DNA of 64,000 nt from Aeromonas veronii (GTDB lineage Bacteria > Pseudomonadota > Gammaproteobacteria > Enterobacterales > Aeromonadaceae): assembly GCA_041319085.1 (NCBI GenBank), contig CP101033.1, positions 645,001 through 709,000 of the forward strand, written 5' to 3'. The notes under the pieces are model-generated. The model saw only the letters and a list, made by a program, of their open reading frames with translations, was not told the DNA's origin and ran no database searches. This document shows, piece by piece, positions 44,405 to 53,259 of this stretch. The stretch's first letter is position 1. Each line of letters starts with the position of its first letter. The translations under genes and the position numbers were made by a program.

Positions 44405-44743
44405 CTATTGCTGCCACAGTGGTCGTCCGACCCAGAGCGCCCACAGGGTCAGGTGCAGCAGCACGATAAACCAGAAGACCAGCCGATAGCTGCGCTTCTG
44501 GGTCTTGTGGCGCAGCCACTGGCGCGCCACCAGCGCTCCCGGCCAACCACCGCACAGCTCCAGCAGATGCAGGCGGGATTCGGGAATGCGCCACTGCCCG
44601 CGCACTGCCTGCCGCTTGTCCCAGGCGTAGGCGGCCACCGTCAGCAGGCTCATGGTGAGCAGCACGGCCAGCGGCCACCACTGCCGGCCGTCGAGGCCGA
44701 GCCAGAGGGCGGCGCCCAGTGGCAGCAGCGCCAGCGCCATCAT
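44405..44743 (-). CDS. DUF1294 membrane protein
   Basis: The 112-residue protein has hydrophobic segments at the N-terminus (about 3-18, 24-38) and C-terminus (about 88-106). The middle carries the DUF1294 signature AYAWDKRQA and RIPESRLHLLELCGGWPGAL. Members of this family are often fused to cold-shock domains, but here it stands without one. Its ATG overlaps the stop of the acetyltransferase gene by four bases (ATGA), so the two are coupled. A competing longer frame over 44292-44771 is a shadow. Confidence 0.8.
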   Translation of the reverse strand: MMALALLPLGAALWLGLDGRQWWPLAVLLTMSLLTVAAYAWDKRQAVRGQWRIPESRLHLLELCGGWPGALVARQWLRHKTQKRSYRLVFWFIVLLHLTLWALWVGRPLWQQ

Positions 44744-45330
44744 TGGGCCAACTCCCAGCAGCGCTCCTCATCCTGCTTGAGGGTGCGGATCACCTTGGCC
44801 GGATTGCCCACCGCCACCGAGTCGGCCGGGATATCGCGCGTTACCACGGCGCCGGCGCCAATGATGGAGCGCGGCCCTATGGTGACGCCGGGGCAGATGA
44901 TGGCGCCGCCACCAATCCAGCAGTCGTCACCGATCCGCACCGGCTTGTTGTAGGCGGTCCAGTTGCGCCGCTCCAGATAGTTCATGGTGTGGGTGGCGGT
45001 GTAGATCTGCACGTTGGGGGCCAGCAGCACATGGCTGCCGATGTGCACTTCGCCCACGTCGAGAATGGTGACATTGAAGTTGAAGAAGGTCTTCTCGCCG
45101 ATATGGATGTTGCGGCCAAACTCGCAGGTAAACGGCGTGCTGATCCAGCAGGAGTCGGGGTAGTGGCCAAACAGCTCGCGGCAGATCTGCTGGCGCAGAG
45201 GGGCATCGCCCGCCGGTGAACCGTTGAGTTTGGCCAGCAGCGCTTGACCGCGGATCCGGTCGTTGGCTATCTCCTCGCTCTGGCTATCCAGCGCCCCGCC
45301 TGCCAGTACCTTGTCCCAGTCGCTCGCCAT
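44740..45330 (-). CDS. maa: maltose/galactoside O-acetyltransferase family protein
   Basis: The 196-residue enzyme transfers acetyl from acetyl-CoA to sugars. It has the N-terminal Mac domain and a left-handed helix of hexapeptide repeats, with the catalytic histidine in IYTATHTMNYLERR. The C-terminal PADSVAVGNPAKVIR is typical. The ATG at 45330 follows GAGGAGG. The exact acceptor sugar cannot be told from sequence. Confidence 0.85.
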   Translation of the reverse strand: MASDWDKVLAGGALDSQSEEIANDRIRGQALLAKLNGSPAGDAPLRQQICRELFGHYPDSCWISTPFTCEFGRNIHIGEKTFFNFNVTILDVGEVHIGSHVLLAPNVQIYTATHTMNYLERRNWTAYNKPVRIGDDCWIGGGAIICPGVTIGPRSIIGAGAVVTRDIPADSVAVGNPAKVIRTLKQDEERCWELAQ

Positions 45331-45416
45331 CGCTACCTCCTCATGCTGCAAGAGCAGGCAGTATACGTGACAAGCGGGAGGGGCGTCAGTCTGTCACTTA
45401 TGGCAGGTGATCCCGG

Positions 45417-46679
45417 TCAACCTGCTGGCCAGATAAGGGGCAGGATCAGCAGAGCCGAGACGAAGTAGGGCAACAATACCCGCAGTCCCAGACTACGGCC
45501 GCCTATCACCAGCGCCAGCATCCCCTTCACCAGCGAGTTGACCAGTCCGGCCAGCAGGATGCCGCGAGCGGCCACCTCCAGCGCCAGCTCCTTGTGAGAG
45601 AGCTGGGAGAGCGACAGCGTGATGGCGTCCACGTCGGTGATGCCCGACACCAGCGCTAGTAGATAGACCCCGGAGTTGCCCACCTTGCTCTGCAGCAGAG
45701 TCGCCATAAAGCCGATCAGTGCCAGCAATAAGCCGAACTTGATGGCGGTGGCCAGATCGAGCGGGTTGCTGGTTTCCGGTTTTACCGGGCCGTCGGTCAG
45801 CTCCTCGCGCTGACGCCAGAACCAGAAGGCGAAGCCGTAGACGGTGGCGGCCAGCAGCAACAGGGGGGCGACGAGACGCATCGCCAGTTCGCTGTGAATG
45901 AGCAGCACCAGCACCAGCAGCCGCAACCACATGGTGGCTCCCGCCAGCAGGATGCCGGTGGCCAGCAGTCGCTCCAGTCCGCCCTGCTCCTTGTTGAGGC
46001 GTGCAAACTGCAATGTGAGGGCGGTGGAGGAGGCCAGTCCCGCCAGTATGCTGGTGAGCACCAGCCCGGCGCGGGTGCCGAGCAGCCGCACCGCGAAGTG
46101 GCCACAAAACGAGATGCCGGCAATCACCACCACCATCAACCAGATCTTGAAGGGGTTGAAGGCATCGAGGGGCCCCATCTCCTCGTTGGGCAGCACCGGC
46201 AGCAGCACCAGCGAGATAAGCAGAAAGCGCAGGGTGGCGTGAAACTCGGTTTCGCTCAGAAACAGCATCCCCTGCTGGATCTGCCCCTTCAAGCCCATCA
46301 ACAGGGCGGCCAACACGGCGCAGGCGACCGCCTCGCTCGGGCTCAGCAGTACCGACATCAGCCCCAGCAAATAGGTGAGCAGCATGGCTACCGAGCTGGT
46401 GAGGCCGAACTCCCCTTGCCAGCGTTGGGCCAGCCAGACCGAGAGGCCGCAGCCGGTCACCACCGCCAGCAGGCCGAGCAGCGGCAGCCAGGGTCCCAGG
46501 GTGGGCAGCAGCAAACCGCACACCCCGCCGAGCAGGCCGATAAGGCCGTAGGTACGCATCCCGGCGATGCGCTGGTTATCCCCCAGCTGGCGCACCTGCC
46601 AACCCCGCTCCAGTCCAATGATGAGGCCGATGGCCAGCGAGACCAGGGCACCGTTGACCGGTTCTGCATTGATCCACAT
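45417..46679 (-). CDS. MgtC/DUF4010 family membrane protein
   Basis: The 420-residue protein has an N-terminal MgtC/SapB-like half (SLAIGLIIGLERGW, RTYGLIGLLGG) and a C-terminal DUF4010 half with about six further hydrophobic segments and GITDVDAITLSLSQL. The function is unknown; MgtC relatives act in magnesium or phosphate homeostasis. The ATG at 46679 follows AGGAAG. The longer frame to 46751 is not supported. Confidence 0.85.
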   Translation of the reverse strand: MWINAEPVNGALVSLAIGLIIGLERGWQVRQLGDNQRIAGMRTYGLIGLLGGVCGLLLPTLGPWLPLLGLLAVVTGCGLSVWLAQRWQGEFGLTSSVAMLLTYLLGLMSVLLSPSEAVACAVLAALLMGLKGQIQQGMLFLSETEFHATLRFLLISLVLLPVLPNEEMGPLDAFNPFKIWLMVVVIAGISFCGHFAVRLLGTRAGLVLTSILAGLASSTALTLQFARLNKEQGGLERLLATGILLAGATMWLRLLVLVLLIHSELAMRLVAPLLLLAATVYGFAFWFWRQREELTDGPVKPETSNPLDLATAIKFGLLLALIGFMATLLQSKVGNSGVYLLALVSGITDVDAITLSLSQLSHKELALEVAARGILLAGLVNSLVKGMLALVIGGRSLGLRVLLPYFVSALLILPLIWPAG

Positions 46680-46896
46680 AACGACTTCCTTTTCGTCATC
46701 TGCCTGCCTTGTTCCCATGATGGCACAGCGAGCAAGGGGCCAGAGGGGCATGGCTCACAGAGTTTGCGTCCGGCTCCCGGTGCGGGTGGCTGAGTTGATA
46801 TGAGCAAAAGAGATAAGCAAAGAGTTATTTCTTTCTTCTGGGCATAACAACTCCACGGCATGCTGTTCTCAACCCAACAAGATATGGAGTATCACC

Positions 46897-47898
46897 ATGA
46901 AACTGCGAATGACCGCCCTGACCCTGCTCTCTCTGCTGGCATTTGGTCAGGCCAATGCCGCCGAGATCCGTCTGCTCAACGTCTCTTACGATCCGACCCG
47001 CGAGCTGTTTCAGGAGTACAACGCCGCCTTTGCCAAGGAGTGGAAGGCCAAAACCGGCGACGACGTGGTGGTGAGCCAGTCTCACGGTGGCTCCGGCAAG
47101 CAGGCCCGCGCTGTGGTGGATGGACTGGAGGCCGACGTGGTATCGCTGGCGCTGGCCTACGATGTCAACGCCATCGCCAAGGAGGGGCTGACCGCTGCCG
47201 ACTGGCAGAGCCGCCTCGGCAACAACGCCTCGCCCTATACCTCCACCATTGTCTTCCTGGTGCGCAAGGGCAATCCCAAGCAGATCAAGGATTGGGATGA
47301 TCTGGTGCGCAAGGATGTCGCCATCGTGACTCCCAACCCCAAGACCTCCGGCGGGGCACGCTGGAACTATCTGGCCGCCTGGGGCTATGCCCTGAAGAAG
47401 AGCGGCAGTGAAGAGGGGGCCAAGCAGTTTGTCGGCGATCTCTTCAAGAACGTGAAGGTGCTGGACTCAGGCGCCCGCGGTGCCACCACCAGCTTTACCG
47501 AGCGCGGTCTCGGTGACGTGCTGCTGGCGTGGGAGAACGAAGCCCTGCTGGTGCTTGGTCAGGCGGGGGCCAGCGACAAGTTCGAGCTGGTGGTGCCTTC
47601 GGTCTCCATTCTGGCGGAGCCGCCGGTCGCGGTGGTGGACAAGGTGGCCAAGAAGCACGGTACCGAAGCGGTGGCCAAGGCCTATCTCGATTATCTCTAC
47701 TCTGACGAGGGGCAGCATATCGTCGCCAAACATCACTATCGCCCCAGCAACCCGGCGATCCTGAAGGAGACGGCAGCCCAGTTCCCGCAGCTTGCCTTCT
47801 TTACCGTCAAGGATCTGGAAGGGGATTGGGAGAAAGCCCAGAAGAAACACTTCGCCCAGGGCGGTCTGTTTGACCAGATCTATCAGCCGGGTCGTTGA
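46897..47898 (+). CDS. sbp: periplasmic sulfate-binding protein
   Basis: This is the substrate-binding protein for the sulfate ABC transporter. The 333-residue product has a signal peptide ([21 protein letters not shown]) and the family segments [32 protein letters not shown] and [19 protein letters not shown]. It lies about 0.9 kb upstream of the permease genes cysT and cysW, with one hydrolase gene between. Confidence 0.96.
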   Translation: MKLRMTALTLLSLLAFGQANAAEIRLLNVSYDPTRELFQEYNAAFAKEWKAKTGDDVVVSQSHGGSGKQARAVVDGLEADVVSLALAYDVNAIAKEGLTAADWQSRLGNNASPYTSTIVFLVRKGNPKQIKDWDDLVRKDVAIVTPNPKTSGGARWNYLAAWGYALKKSGSEEGAKQFVGDLFKNVKVLDSGARGATTSFTERGLGDVLLAWENEALLVLGQAGASDKFELVVPSVSILAEPPVAVVDKVAKKHGTEAVAKAYLDYLYSDEGQHIVAKHHYRPSNPAILKETAAQFPQLAFFTVKDLEGDWEKAQKKHFAQGGLFDQIYQPGR

Positions 47899-47954
47899 TA
47901 GTTTCGTTATCCATCACTGAACTGGCCCCTGTGCCAGCCGATAGGAGCACCAAG

Positions 47955-48530
47955 ATGAACAAGATCCTCCTGGTTCCCGGTCTGCACAACAGTGGGCCGG
48001 ATCACTGGCAGAGCCGCTGGCACGATCATTTTCCCCAATGGCAGCGGATGACCGGGCTACCGTGGGACAAGCCGGACCTCAGGGTCTGGAGTGCCAAGCT
48101 GGCGAGCAAGCTGAAGAGTCGCCGCAGCCGGGTCCATCTGGTGGCCCACTCTTTCGGCGCCCTGACCGCCATCGCGGCGGCCCGCTTGCAGCCGGAGAAG
48201 GTGGCCTCGATCTTTCTGGTGGCGCCCGCCGATCCCGCCCATTTTGGCATTGCGGATGAGGCCTTGGCCGGGCCGCTGCAGGTATCGGCCCAGCTGGTGG
48301 CCAGCCGCAACGATCCCTGGATGAGCTTCGAGCGAGCCGAATACTGGAGTCGCCAGTGGCAGGTACCGCTGTTCGATGCCGGTGAGGCGGGCCATATCAA
48401 TGCCCAGTCAGGTCATGGGGACTGGCATCAGGGGCTGCATTTGCTGGGGGCTCTCTATCGCCGTGGTGAGCTGGTGGTGGCTCCGGTCAAGGCCTCATCG
48501 CCCCGGCCGGTCGTACTGGGCTTTCGCTAG
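47955..48530 (+). CDS. RBBP9/YdeN-family alpha/beta hydrolase
   Basis: The 191-residue protein has the family opening LLVPGLHNSGPDHWQSRW and the nucleophile elbow HSFGA with the catalytic serine near residue 66. An aspartate follows in RNDPWMSFERA and a histidine in GEAGHINAQSGHGDW. The family is mostly uncharacterised serine hydrolases. TAGGAG lies six bases before the ATG. Its place between sbp and cysTWA may be incidental. Confidence 0.85.
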   Translation: MNKILLVPGLHNSGPDHWQSRWHDHFPQWQRMTGLPWDKPDLRVWSAKLASKLKSRRSRVHLVAHSFGALTAIAAARLQPEKVASIFLVAPADPAHFGIADEALAGPLQVSAQLVASRNDPWMSFERAEYWSRQWQVPLFDAGEAGHINAQSGHGDWHQGLHLLGALYRRGELVVAPVKASSPRPVVLGFR

Positions 48531-48629
48531 GTATCTGTGAAGTGGTTGGAGGGTTGGCGGGCGCGCTGTTCGCTGGCTACTCCATGCCCCCGTTCTTTGA
48601 ATGCTCCGCTCCGTATTGCTCCATTTCTT

Positions 48630-48662
48630 AGGTCTTTTATTTATATAAAAGACCTTTTTTTA
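48630..48662 (+). terminator. intrinsic terminator upstream of cysT
   Basis: AGGTCTTTTAT and ATAAAAGACCT pair around a short loop and run into seven or more T residues. It separates the hydrolase gene from the cysTWA operon. Confidence 0.8.
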
Positions 48663-48801
48663 TTTGGATCGCTCTAAAAGCCTTGTCCCACCGTTGTTAG
48701 ATAAAAAAGTAATTAGCAAAGTCGCAAATGGTGTTTGTTGCCGATGAGGGGAGTGAGCAGAATCACCATATCGAAAATTCTTCATAACAGATGGATGTGT
48801 T
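48663..48801 (+). promoter_or_regulatory. upstream region of the cysTWA operon
   Basis: This AT-rich stretch should hold the promoter and CysB-binding sites of the operon. I see no clear consensus promoter or CysB site by eye. The region holds no gene. Confidence 0.35.
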
Positions 48802-49641
48802 ATGCGATTTGGTTCTTATTCTGTCCTGCCCGGTTTTGGCCCCACCTTGGGGTTCAGCCTGCTCTATCTGGGCCTGCTGGTGCTGTTGCCGCTCTCGGCC
48901 CTGGTGCTGTTTGCGATCAACAACCTGACCGCCGCCGAGTTCTGGCAGGTGATCGGTTCACCCCGGGTGCTCGCCTCCTTTCGCCTGAGCTTCGGTGCGG
49001 CCTTTGTCGCGGCGCTGCTCAACAGCCTGTTTGGCCTGATCCTGGCCTGGATCCTGGTGCGTTACACCTTCCCCGGTCGTCGTCTGGTGGATGCGCTGAT
49101 CGACCTGCCATTTGCCATGCCGACCGCTGTATCCGGCATCGCCCTGTGCGCCATCTTCGCCCCCAACGGCTGGATCGGCCAGTTGCTGGCGCCGCTCGGC
49201 ATCCAGCTCGCCTATAACCCCATTGGGGTGGTCATCGCACTCACCTTTATCGGATTGCCGTTTGTGGTGCGTACCCTGCAGCCGGTGCTGCGGGAGGCTG
49301 AAACCGAGCAAGAGGAGGCGGCCGCCAGCCTCGGCGCCGATCGCTGGCAGACCTTTCTGCGAGTGCTCTGGCCCACCCTGGTGCCTGCACTGCTGACCGG
49401 TTTTGCGCTGGCGTTTGCCCGCGGGGTGGGGGAGTACGGCTCCGTCATCTTTATCGCCGGCAACCTGCCGATGGTCTCGGAAATCGCGCCGCTGATGATC
49501 ATGAGCCACCTGGAGGAGTACGACTATGCCGGCGCCTCTGCCATCGCCGTGGTGATGCTGCTGATTTCGTTCATTTTGTTACTGCTAATCAACAAGTTGC
49601 AGGCCTGGAGCTGGTCTCGCATCGGAGGGAGCCGGATATGA
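48802..49641 (+). CDS. cysT: sulfate/thiosulfate ABC transporter permease CysT
   Basis: CysT (also called CysU) is one inner-membrane permease of the sulfate/thiosulfate importer. The 279-residue product has six hydrophobic segments. The EAA-loop for contact with the ATPase is EAAASLGADRWQTFLRVLWP near residues 170-190. Its stop overlaps the cysW ATG by four bases (ATGA). Confidence 0.94.
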   Translation: MRFGSYSVLPGFGPTLGFSLLYLGLLVLLPLSALVLFAINNLTAAEFWQVIGSPRVLASFRLSFGAAFVAALLNSLFGLILAWILVRYTFPGRRLVDALIDLPFAMPTAVSGIALCAIFAPNGWIGQLLAPLGIQLAYNPIGVVIALTFIGLPFVVRTLQPVLREAETEQEEAAASLGADRWQTFLRVLWPTLVPALLTGFALAFARGVGEYGSVIFIAGNLPMVSEIAPLMIMSHLEEYDYAGASAIAVVMLLISFILLLLINKLQAWSWSRIGGSRI

Positions 49642-50528
49642 GTTCATCTGCTATCGCCATTGAGGCGGCCTCTGTGGAGGCGACCCCTGCTCGCAAGGCA
49701 CCGGTCGTGATCCGTGAACCCCAGTGGGTCAAGTGGCTGCTCATCACGGTCGGTTTGGGCTGGTTTGCCGCCCTGTTGCTGCTGCCGTTGGCCACCGTCT
49801 TTATTCAGGCGCTGAGCCCCGGGCTAGCCTTCTTCTGGCACGCTATCAGCGAGCCGGATGCCCTGAGCGCCCTCGGTCTGACCGCGTTGGTGACCCTCTG
49901 CGCCGTTCCACTCAATCTGCTGTTCGGGATCGCGGCGGCCTGGGCTATCGCCCGTTTCCGCTTCCACGGTCGGCAGCTGCTCATCACCATCATCGATCTG
50001 CCCTTCTCGGTGTCGCCGGTGATCGCCGGTCTGATGCTGGTGTTGATGTTCGGCAGCCGCGGCTGGTTTGGTGACTGGCTGAGCGAGCACGACATCAAGA
50101 TCATCTTCGCCACCCCGGGGATCATCCTGGCCACCACCTTCATTACCGTGCCCTTCGTGGTGCGCGAACTGCTGCCCCAGATGGAGGCGCGCGGCCCGGA
50201 AGAGGAAGAAGCCGCCATCATGCTGGGGGCTAGCGGTCTGCAGATGTTCTGGCGCGTCACCCTGCCCGGCATTCGCTGGAGCCTGATGTACGGCCTGCTG
50301 CTCTGTACCGCCCGCGCGGTCGGGGAGTTTGGCGCGGTGTCGGTGGTCTCCGGCCATATTCGCGGCCAGACCAATACCCTGCCGCTGCATATCGAGATCC
50401 TCTACAACGAGTACCAGACCGGCGCCGCCTTTGCGGTGGCAAGCCTCTTGGCTCTGTTCGGGATCTTTACCCTGCTGGGTGAAACCCTGTTGGCCCGGCT
50501 GCGTGCCCAGCCCACCAAATCTCACTGA
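49638..50528 (+). CDS. cysW: sulfate/thiosulfate ABC transporter permease CysW
   Basis: CysW is the second permease subunit. The 296-residue product has six hydrophobic segments and the EAA-loop [20 protein letters not shown]. The N-terminal 25 residues are polar and rich in alanine. It is translationally coupled to cysT and lies 22 bases before cysA. Confidence 0.94.
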   Translation: MSSSAIAIEAASVEATPARKAPVVIREPQWVKWLLITVGLGWFAALLLLPLATVFIQALSPGLAFFWHAISEPDALSALGLTALVTLCAVPLNLLFGIAAAWAIARFRFHGRQLLITIIDLPFSVSPVIAGLMLVLMFGSRGWFGDWLSEHDIKIIFATPGIILATTFITVPFVVRELLPQMEARGPEEEEAAIMLGASGLQMFWRVTLPGIRWSLMYGLLLCTARAVGEFGAVSVVSGHIRGQTNTLPLHIEILYNEYQTGAAFAVASLLALFGIFTLLGETLLARLRAQPTKSH

Positions 50529-50550
50529 TCACCGTTTTAAAGAGGCAGCC

Positions 50551-51618
50551 ATGAGCATTCAGGTTCAACAACTCAACAAGCATTTCAATCAGTACGCGGC
50601 GCTGGCAGACATCAACCTCGACTTTCACGACGGTGAGCTGGTGGCGCTGCTCGGCCCCTCCGGCTGTGGCAAGACCACTCTGCTGCGGATCATCGCCGGG
50701 CTGGAGCAGGCCGACTCTGGCCACGTCATCATCCGTGGCGAGGATGCCTCGGATCTCCATGTGCGCGAGCGCAACGTCGGCTTCGTGTTCCAGCACTATG
50801 CCCTGTTTCGCCATATGACGGTGTTTGAGAACGTGGCGTTTGGCCTTAGAGTCAAACCGCGCAGCGAGCGCCCGGCCGAGGCGGCCATTCGCGCCCGGGT
50901 CAAGGAGCTGCTGGATCTGGTGCAGCTCAGCCATGTGGCCGAGCGCTATCCGACCCAGCTCTCCGGCGGTCAGCGTCAGCGGGTCGCGCTGGCTCGCGCG
51001 CTGGCGGTGCAGCCCAAGGTACTGCTCTTGGATGAGCCCTTCGGTGCCCTCGATGCGCAGGTGCGCAAGGAGCTGCGTCGCTGGCTGCGCGAGCTGCACG
51101 ACGAGCTGCACGTCACCAGTCTGTTCGTGACTCACGATCAGGAAGAGGCGCTGGAGGTAGCGGATCGGGTGGTGCTGATGAATGCCGGACGGGTCGAGCA
51201 GATCGGCACCCCGGCCGAGGTCTACGACCAGCCCGCCAGCTCCTTCGTCCACAGCTTCCTCGGCAGTGTGAACCAGTTCCGCGGTCGGGTGGCGGAGCAG
51301 GGATTCGGTGTCGGCGAGCAGCTGCTCGGCGGGCCGTCGGCTTCCCATCTGGCTCACGGCAGTGCCGCCATCGCCTATGTCCGCCCCCATGAACTGGAGA
51401 TCTTGCCAGCCGATGCGCCGGGCGGGATCCGCGCCACCATTACCCGTCTGCTGCCCATGGGGCCACGCATTCGGGTGGAGCTGCGTGGTGACGGTGAGAC
51501 CAAAGGGGCTCACTATGAGGCGGAGCTGAGCAAGGAGGCGGCCAAGCTGTTTGCCCCGGGTCAGGGGGTGAAGCTGGTGGCCAGACAGGCGCAGTTCTAT
51601 CCCGACTATCAGATTTGA
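50551..51618 (+). CDS. cysA: sulfate/thiosulfate ABC transporter ATP-binding protein CysA
   Basis: CysA powers the importer. The 355-residue product has Walker [10 protein letters not shown] (residues 34-42), the signature [16 protein letters not shown] near 133, Walker [13 protein letters not shown] near 155 and the switch histidine in [13 protein letters not shown]. The C-terminal domain past about 240 is the regulatory TOBE-type domain. AGAGGCAGCC precedes the ATG at 50551, which is chosen over a frame that is open much further upstream. Confidence 0.95.
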   Translation: MSIQVQQLNKHFNQYAALADINLDFHDGELVALLGPSGCGKTTLLRIIAGLEQADSGHVIIRGEDASDLHVRERNVGFVFQHYALFRHMTVFENVAFGLRVKPRSERPAEAAIRARVKELLDLVQLSHVAERYPTQLSGGQRQRVALARALAVQPKVLLLDEPFGALDAQVRKELRRWLRELHDELHVTSLFVTHDQEEALEVADRVVLMNAGRVEQIGTPAEVYDQPASSFVHSFLGSVNQFRGRVAEQGFGVGEQLLGGPSASHLAHGSAAIAYVRPHELEILPADAPGGIRATITRLLPMGPRIRVELRGDGETKGAHYEAELSKEAAKLFAPGQGVKLVARQAQFYPDYQI

Positions 51619-51740
51619 TGCTGTGTTGCGGGCGGTGTGGCCGCCCGGTTCAGGCTGTCAGCCGGGCATGATCCGGCCAAATAACAAAAATGAGAGGGGC
51701 GAGCAGATTGTGTCGCCCACTCTTCGCAGGAGGCGACAAG

Positions 51741-52688
51741 GTGAATTTCCAGCAGTTACGTATTATCCGGGAGGCAGCGCGGCGGGATTACAACCTGACC
51801 GAGGTGGCCAACGCCCTTTTTACCTCGCAATCCGGGGTGAGTCGCCATATCCGCGAGCTGGAAGAGGAGCTCGGTATCGAGCTCTTTATCCGCTACGGTA
51901 AGCGGCTGCTCGGTATGACCGAGCCAGGCAAGGAGCTGCTGGTGATTGCCGAGCGCATTCTCAATGACGCCAACAACATCCGCAAACTGGCCAGCACCTT
52001 TGCCAACCGCGACTCGGGCCGCTTGCTGGTGGCGACCACCCATACCCAGGCCCGCTATGCCCTGCCGCGGGTGGTGAAGGCGTTTCGCGAGCAGTTTCCG
52101 CTGGTGCAGCTGGAGCTGCGTCAGGGCAGCCCGGAGGAGATAGTGCGGCTGGTGCAGACCGGCGAGGTGGATATCGGCATCAGCAGCGAGCAGCTAGACA
52201 AAAGCGAAGGGGTGGTGGCATTCCCCTACTACCGCTGGCACCACAATATCGTGGTGCCCGAGCAACATCCGTTGGCAGGCGAGCGGGATCTGACGCTGGC
52301 GGCGCTGGCCAACTGGCCTATCGTCACCTATCAAGCCGGGTTGACCGGGCGGGTGCGGGTGGATGAAGCCTTTGCTGCGGCTGGCATCGAGCCGCAGATC
52401 CTGCTGACGGCGCAGGACTCCGATGTCATCAAGACCTATGTCGAGCTGGAGATGGGGGTCGGCATACTGGCCGACATGGCGTTCGACACCCAGCGCGATC
52501 AGGGGCTGGTGCAGCTCGATGGCAGCCATCTGTTTGCCCCCCACACCGCCTGGATTGGCCTCAAGCAGGGGCAGTTCCAGCACAACTTTGCCTGGCAGTT
52601 TATCCAGCTCTGCAACCCTGAGCTGGCGCTGGCGGATATTCAGGCCCGCGCCATGGGCAGCGAGCCGGGGATCGACTTCCAGATTTGA
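51741..52688 (+). CDS. cysB: CysB/Cbl-type LysR regulator
   Basis: This LysR-type activator should control sulfate uptake and cysteine synthesis in response to O/N-acetylserine. The 315-residue product starts with GTG at 51741, seven bases after AGGAGG. The N-terminal helix-turn-helix is LTEVANALFTSQSGVSRHI, and the effector domain has TTHTQARYALP and ISSEQLDKSE typical of CysB and Cbl. It follows cysA by 122 bases. CysB and its paralogue Cbl cannot be told apart with certainty here. Confidence 0.9.
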   Translation: MNFQQLRIIREAARRDYNLTEVANALFTSQSGVSRHIRELEEELGIELFIRYGKRLLGMTEPGKELLVIAERILNDANNIRKLASTFANRDSGRLLVATTHTQARYALPRVVKAFREQFPLVQLELRQGSPEEIVRLVQTGEVDIGISSEQLDKSEGVVAFPYYRWHHNIVVPEQHPLAGERDLTLAALANWPIVTYQAGLTGRVRVDEAFAAAGIEPQILLTAQDSDVIKTYVELEMGVGILADMAFDTQRDQGLVQLDGSHLFAPHTAWIGLKQGQFQHNFAWQFIQLCNPELALADIQARAMGSEPGIDFQI

Positions 52689-52749
52689 GCCGGCGAGGGA
52701 TGCAAAAAGAGGATCCAGGGAGGGATTGATGGTACCGCGCTGGCTCTGC
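52689..52749. other. short spacer after cysB
   Basis: No gene or clear terminator is visible between the cysB stop and the degraded locus that follows. Confidence 0.4.
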
Positions 52750-52987
52750 TCAGCGGTCGCGTGTCTGGGTGCTCAGTTTGCACCAGCGCGGGCTGCCAAC
52801 CGAGGCGATCTGTCCATCCAGCGGGCCGGATTGCAGGATGCCTGATGGTCCTTCCACGCTCAGACGTTCCCATTGCACGCCACCACACTGGGCATTTTTG
52901 CCCGACTGGCACAGCTAGTTACGGCCATCCGGTTGGCTGATACTGCGTTGATCCGCGGCTCACGGTGATATCACCGAGCTGGAACAT
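52750..52987 (-). pseudogene. possible degraded small gene
   Basis: An ATG at 52987 with AGGA eight bases upstream starts MFQLGDITVSRGSTQYQPTG and stops at 52922 after 22 codons. In another frame of the same strand, protein-like sequence continues: LCQSGKNAQCGGVQWERLSV, then EGPSGILQSGPLDGQIASVG and SPRWCKLSTQTRDR, ending at 52750. A frameshift plus a TAG codon near 52916 would explain the break. The strong ribosome binding site suggests a formerly real gene. The family is unknown. Confidence 0.35.
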
Positions 52988-53259
52988 GATTAAATCCTCA
53001 TTATCCCGTTTATGGTGGCTCTCTACCGCTACAACAAGTTTATTGAAGTTAATAATCCATTTACTTGCACTCCCTTTCTGACCTATCTCAAATGCGTGTT
53101 TTAACAACAGCATAGCCAGCAGACAGTACGCCCCATTTTTTGGTAGCGTGTTGATGCGCATCCCTGCGCAACTTTTGCCAAAGAGTGTCAATGGTTTGGC
53201 ATTTCATCAAAAAAAGGAGTGGGCCCCGCTGCGGGTGATCCCATCACAAGAGGGAATTT
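52988..53259. other. AT-rich intergenic region before the M3 peptidase
   Basis: The stretch is clearly richer in A and T than its surroundings, especially 53030-53120. A frame on the minus strand to 53191 shows no protein-like pattern. I see no known element in it. It may hold the promoters of both flanking genes. Confidence 0.4.

Noticed and set aside
44292..44771. A 159-codon frame overlapping the DUF1294 gene
   Set aside because: The DUF1294 frame has the family signature, a ribosome binding site and coupling to the upstream gene; the longer frame has none of these.
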